The notes under the pieces: generated by a model
Database searches by the model: none
Told to the model about the DNA's origin: nothing
The model's input: only the letters and a program-made list of their open reading frames with translations
Made by a program: the position numbers and the translations under genes
Shown: in pieces, positions 14,044-16,403 of the stretch
Position numbering within the stretch: the first letter of the stretch is position 1
How the letters are laid out: every line of letters begins with the position of its first letter
Assembly: GCA_035640715.1 (NCBI GenBank)
Contig: DASQVO010000462.1
Span: forward strand, 1-16,403
Direction of reading: 5' to 3'
Length of the DNA stretch: 16,403 nucleotides
DNA from: DASQVO01 sp035640715
Lineage (GTDB): Bacteria; Actinomycetota; Actinomycetes; Streptosporangiales; Streptosporangiaceae

Positions 14044-15438
14044 GTGGCAGAGGGCAGCGGCCGCTACGACATTGTCGTGCTGGGGGGCGGCAGCGGAGGC
14101 TACGCGTGCGCGCTGCGCGCCGCCGAGCTGGGCAAGCGCGTGGCTCTGGTAGAGAAGGATAAGGTGGGCGGGACCTGCCTGCACCGGGGATGCATTCCGA
14201 CGAAGGCGCTGCTGCACGCCGCGGAGATCGCCGATCAGGCCAGGGAGAGCGCGGCCTTCGGCGTGCGGTCCAGCTTCGAGGGCATCGATGTTCCCGGCGT
14301 GCACTCCTACAAGGACAAGGTCGTCGACCGGCTCTGGAAGGGCCTTCAGTCCACGATCGCCAGCAGGAAGATCGACACCATCGAGGGTAGCGGCCGGCTG
14401 ATCTCGCCGACCGAGGTCCAGGTGGGCGACACGGTGCTGCAGGGCGACCACATCGTGCTGGCCACCGGATCGGAGCCGCGTAGCCTGCCCGGCCTCGACA
14501 TCGACGGTGAGCGGGTGATTACCAGTGACCACGCACTCACCTACGGCCGGGTGCCCGGCTCGGTGATCATCCTGGGCGGCGGGGTGATCGGCGTCGAGTT
14601 CGCGAGCGTGTGGCGCTCCTTCGGAGCCGAGGTCACGATCGTAGAGATGCTGCCGCAGCTGCTGCCGCTGGAGGACGAGTCCAGCGCCAGGCTGCTCCAG
14701 CGTGCCTTCCGCCGCCGCGGCATCGGCTTCGAGCTCGGCGCCAGGTTCGAGAGCGTGAAGCGCACCGACACCGGCGTGACCGTGACGCTGGCCGGCGGGA
14801 AGACGCTCGACGCGGATCTGCTTCTCGTCGCGGTCGGCCGCGGCCCGGTCTCGGCCAGTCTCGGCTACGAGGAGATCGGCGTCGCGATGGAGCGCGGCTT
14901 TGTCAAGGTCGACGAGTTCTGCCGGACCAGTGTCCCGACGATCTCTGCGGTCGGGGATCTCATCCCCACTCCGCAGCTCGCTCACGTCGGCTTCGGCGAG
15001 GGCATCATGGTGGCCGAGCGGCTCGGCGGCCTGGATGTCACGCCGATCGACTATGACGGGGTGCCGCGCGTTACCTACAGCGAGCCGGAGGTGGCGTCGG
15101 TCGGCATCACCTCCGCCACTGCCACCGAGCGTGGCATCGAGACAACCGAATTCACCTACAACCTCGGCGGCAACGGCAGGAGCGTGATCCTGCAGACGCA
15201 GGGCGCGGCCAAGGTCATCGCCGCCAAGGGCGAGGACGGCAAGCCGGGCCGGGTCCTCGGCGTGCACCTCGTCGGCAGCCGGGTCGGCGAGCTGATCGCC
15301 GAGGGCCAGCTCATCTACAACTGGGAGGCAGAGCCTTCCGACGTGGCGCAGCTGATCCATCCCCACCCGACCCAGTCGGAGGCGATCGGCGAGGCGCATC
15401 TCGCGCTCGCCGGCAAGCCTCTGCACGTACATGCGTGA
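14044..15438 (+). CDS. lpdA: Dihydrolipoyl dehydrogenase (E3)
   Basis: A 464-residue flavoprotein disulfide reductase, the E3 subunit that reoxidises dihydrolipoamide on E2 with NAD. FAD binding is by VVLGGGSGGYACALRAAE (11-28). The redox-active disulfide is GGTCLHRGCIPTK (C45, C50). The NAD site is IILGGGVIGVEFAS (about 174-187), followed by ISAVGDLIP (about 301-309). The C-terminal dimer interface supplies H441 and E446 in HPHPTQSEAI. All catalytic parts are intact and the length is standard. Start is GTG 14044 with AGGAG 7 bases upstream. It is followed by the E2 gene, so the product probably serves the 2-oxoglutarate and/or pyruvate dehydrogenase complexes. Confidence 0.96.
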   Translation: MAEGSGRYDIVVLGGGSGGYACALRAAELGKRVALVEKDKVGGTCLHRGCIPTKALLHAAEIADQARESAAFGVRSSFEGIDVPGVHSYKDKVVDRLWKGLQSTIASRKIDTIEGSGRLISPTEVQVGDTVLQGDHIVLATGSEPRSLPGLDIDGERVITSDHALTYGRVPGSVIILGGGVIGVEFASVWRSFGAEVTIVEMLPQLLPLEDESSARLLQRAFRRRGIGFELGARFESVKRTDTGVTVTLAGGKTLDADLLLVAVGRGPVSASLGYEEIGVAMERGFVKVDEFCRTSVPTISAVGDLIPTPQLAHVGFGEGIMVAERLGGLDVTPIDYDGVPRVTYSEPEVASVGITSATATERGIETTEFTYNLGGNGRSVILQTQGAAKVIAAKGEDGKPGRVLGVHLVGSRVGELIAEGQLIYNWEAEPSDVAQLIHPHPTQSEAIGEAHLALAGKPLHVHA

Positions 15439-15466
15439 CCAGGCGCCAGGCGCGGCCACCTGCCAG

Positions 15467-15472
15467 TAGCCT
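15467..15472 (+). promoter_or_regulatory. Possible -10 element before the E2 gene
   Basis: TAGCCT in the 104-base lpdA-sucB gap fits the TANNNT pattern and would give a leader of about 65 bases before ATG 15543. No clear -35 accompanies it. A separate promoter for the E2 gene is plausible but weakly supported; read-through from lpdA is equally possible. Confidence 0.3.
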
Positions 15473-15542
15473 TCGCACATGAGCGGACACCCCCTCCGCT
15501 CGCTCTCGCAAGCGTCGGATAACGAAGGAGTAACGGGAAACA

Positions 15543-16403
15543 ATGTCGGTCTCGGTATCCATGCCCCAGCTGGGCGAGAGCGTCACTGAGGGCACCGTCA
15601 CGCGCTGGCTGAAAAAGGAAGGCGAGCGTGTGGAGGCGGATGAGCCGCTCCTTGAAGTGTCAACCGACAAGGTTGACACCGAGATCCCCTCACCGGCGGC
15701 AGGGGTGCTGCGCGATATCGCCGTGGGCGAGGATGAGACAGTTGAAGTCGGTGCCCAGCTCGCGGTCATCGAAGAGGTATCTGCCGCCTCGGGCGGCGCG
15801 GCACCGGCGCAGGGCGGCCCGGCCGTAGCCGCCCCCGAGGCGGGGCAGCCGGCAGCACCTGCGGCAGCCCCCGGAAGCATGGCAGGAGCCGGCGCGGGCG
15901 TGACAGCGGGCACGAACGGGTCAGCCGGGAACCAGGCGGCCTACTCCGGTACCGCCGCTCCCCCGCTGGCGCCCCCTCCATCCCCGGCACCGCCGCCCGC
16001 CCAGCAGCCGGCGACGCAGGCTCCCCCGGCTGCCGCGGCCTGGCCGGAGGCACCGGCGGCCGAGGGCTGGTCCCCGGCGGATGCCGGCGCGCTGCGGTCC
16101 GCACCGGCATACGCCGGCCGGGGGGCGCAGGACACGGAGAGCCCGGCAGGCCCGCAGGAGCGGCAGCAGCAGGCCGAGCCGCCCACCCAGCTTCCCAGCG
16201 GCGCCGACGGCCCCTACGTCACCCCGCTGGTCCGCAAGCTCGCCGCCGAGCACGGCGTCGACCTGGAGACGGTGACCGGCACCGGCGTCGGCGGCCGCAT
16301 CCGCAAGCAGGATGTCCTCGACGCTGCCCGTACCCTGCGCGCTGCCGAGGCGGCGGCACGCCAGCGCCAAGCCGCCCCGGCGCCTGCCGCACCCGCCGAG
16401 CCC
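15543..16403 (+). CDS. sucB: 2-Oxo acid dehydrogenase E2 (dihydrolipoamide acyltransferase), N-terminal part
   Basis: The frame is open for 287 codons from ATG 15543 to the right edge; the catalytic acyltransferase domain lies beyond the window. Residues about 2-77 are a lipoyl domain (SVSMPQLGESVTEGTVTRWL), with the lipoylated K43 in STDKVDTEIPSP. Residues about 84-220 are a long Ala/Pro/Gly linker. Residues about 225-261 are the peripheral subunit-binding domain that docks E1 or E3: YVTPLVRKLAAEHG, then GTGVGGRIRKQDVLDA. A second Ala/Pro linker begins at the edge. Only one lipoyl domain is seen. The DKVDTE motif and the lpdA neighbour favour the succinyltransferase (2-oxoglutarate) type, but pyruvate or branched-chain E2 cannot be excluded without the catalytic domain. 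AAGGAG (15525-15530) is 12 bases from the ATG, rather far. Confidence 0.88.
   Translation, partial: MSVSVSMPQLGESVTEGTVTRWLKKEGERVEADEPLLEVSTDKVDTEIPSPAAGVLRDIAVGEDETVEVGAQLAVIEEVSAASGGAAPAQGGPAVAAPEAGQPAAPAAAPGSMAGAGAGVTAGTNGSAGNQAAYSGTAAPPLAPPPSPAPPPAQQPATQAPPAAAAWPEAPAAEGWSPADAGALRSAPAYAGRGAQDTESPAGPQERQQQAEPPTQLPSGADGPYVTPLVRKLAAEHGVDLETVTGTGVGGRIRKQDVLDAARTLRAAEAAARQRQAAPAPAAPAEP

Noticed and set aside
13957..15543. 528-codon minus-strand frame opposite lpdA
   Set aside because: Despite its length it mirrors lpdA codon structure (His/Asp/Arg-rich) and has no motifs; lpdA is unmistakable.

Overview
The window is high-GC DNA with GTG starts, strong G/C preference at third codon positions and many 4-base ATGA/GTGA stop-start overlaps. 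It reads as chromosome of an actinobacterium, perhaps a Streptosporangiales or Streptomyces relative; the order cannot be fixed from sequence alone. No rRNA, tRNA, CRISPR array, transposase or integrase was seen.

Left part (1-5190, all genes on the minus strand). A GT-C type membrane glycosyltransferase runs off the left edge and has a recognisable promoter. Beyond it is an OmpR-family two-component system (response regulator then histidine kinase, GTGA overlap). Just upstream of the regulator lies the wreck of an ECF sigma factor: its N-terminus and sigma-4 domain remain, the sigma-2 region is missing, and the surviving sigma-4 part reads in frame into the response regulator. Next comes a MazE/MazF-type toxin-antitoxin pair with a leaderless-type promoter overlapped by a near-perfect palindrome. 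After that is a frameshifted relic of an unrecognised protein.

Middle (5200-12074, plus strand). A 52-residue acidic, Pro-rich small ORF and a 240-residue Cys-rich protein of unknown function sit directly upstream of a myo-inositol catabolic cluster, iolE-iolG-iolC-iolB-iolD. Together these five cover inositol oxidation, dehydration, ring cleavage, isomerisation and phosphorylation. The final aldolase (IolJ), the semialdehyde dehydrogenase (IolA), a transporter and a regulator are not in the window. A 28-codon coding-like sequence with an in-frame amber codon sits between iolG and iolC.

Right part (12276-16403, plus strand). This is core metabolism: pepA (leucyl aminopeptidase), lpdA (dihydrolipoyl dehydrogenase) and the start of a 2-oxo acid dehydrogenase E2 (sucB type), cut by the right edge. 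A degenerate tandem repeat that looks derived from the 3' end of pepA fills the pepA-lpdA gap.

The most unusual items are the sigma-4/response-regulator fusion frame, the toxin-antitoxin operator, the uncharacterised small-ORF/Cys-rich pair next to the iol genes, and the repeats copied from the end of pepA.
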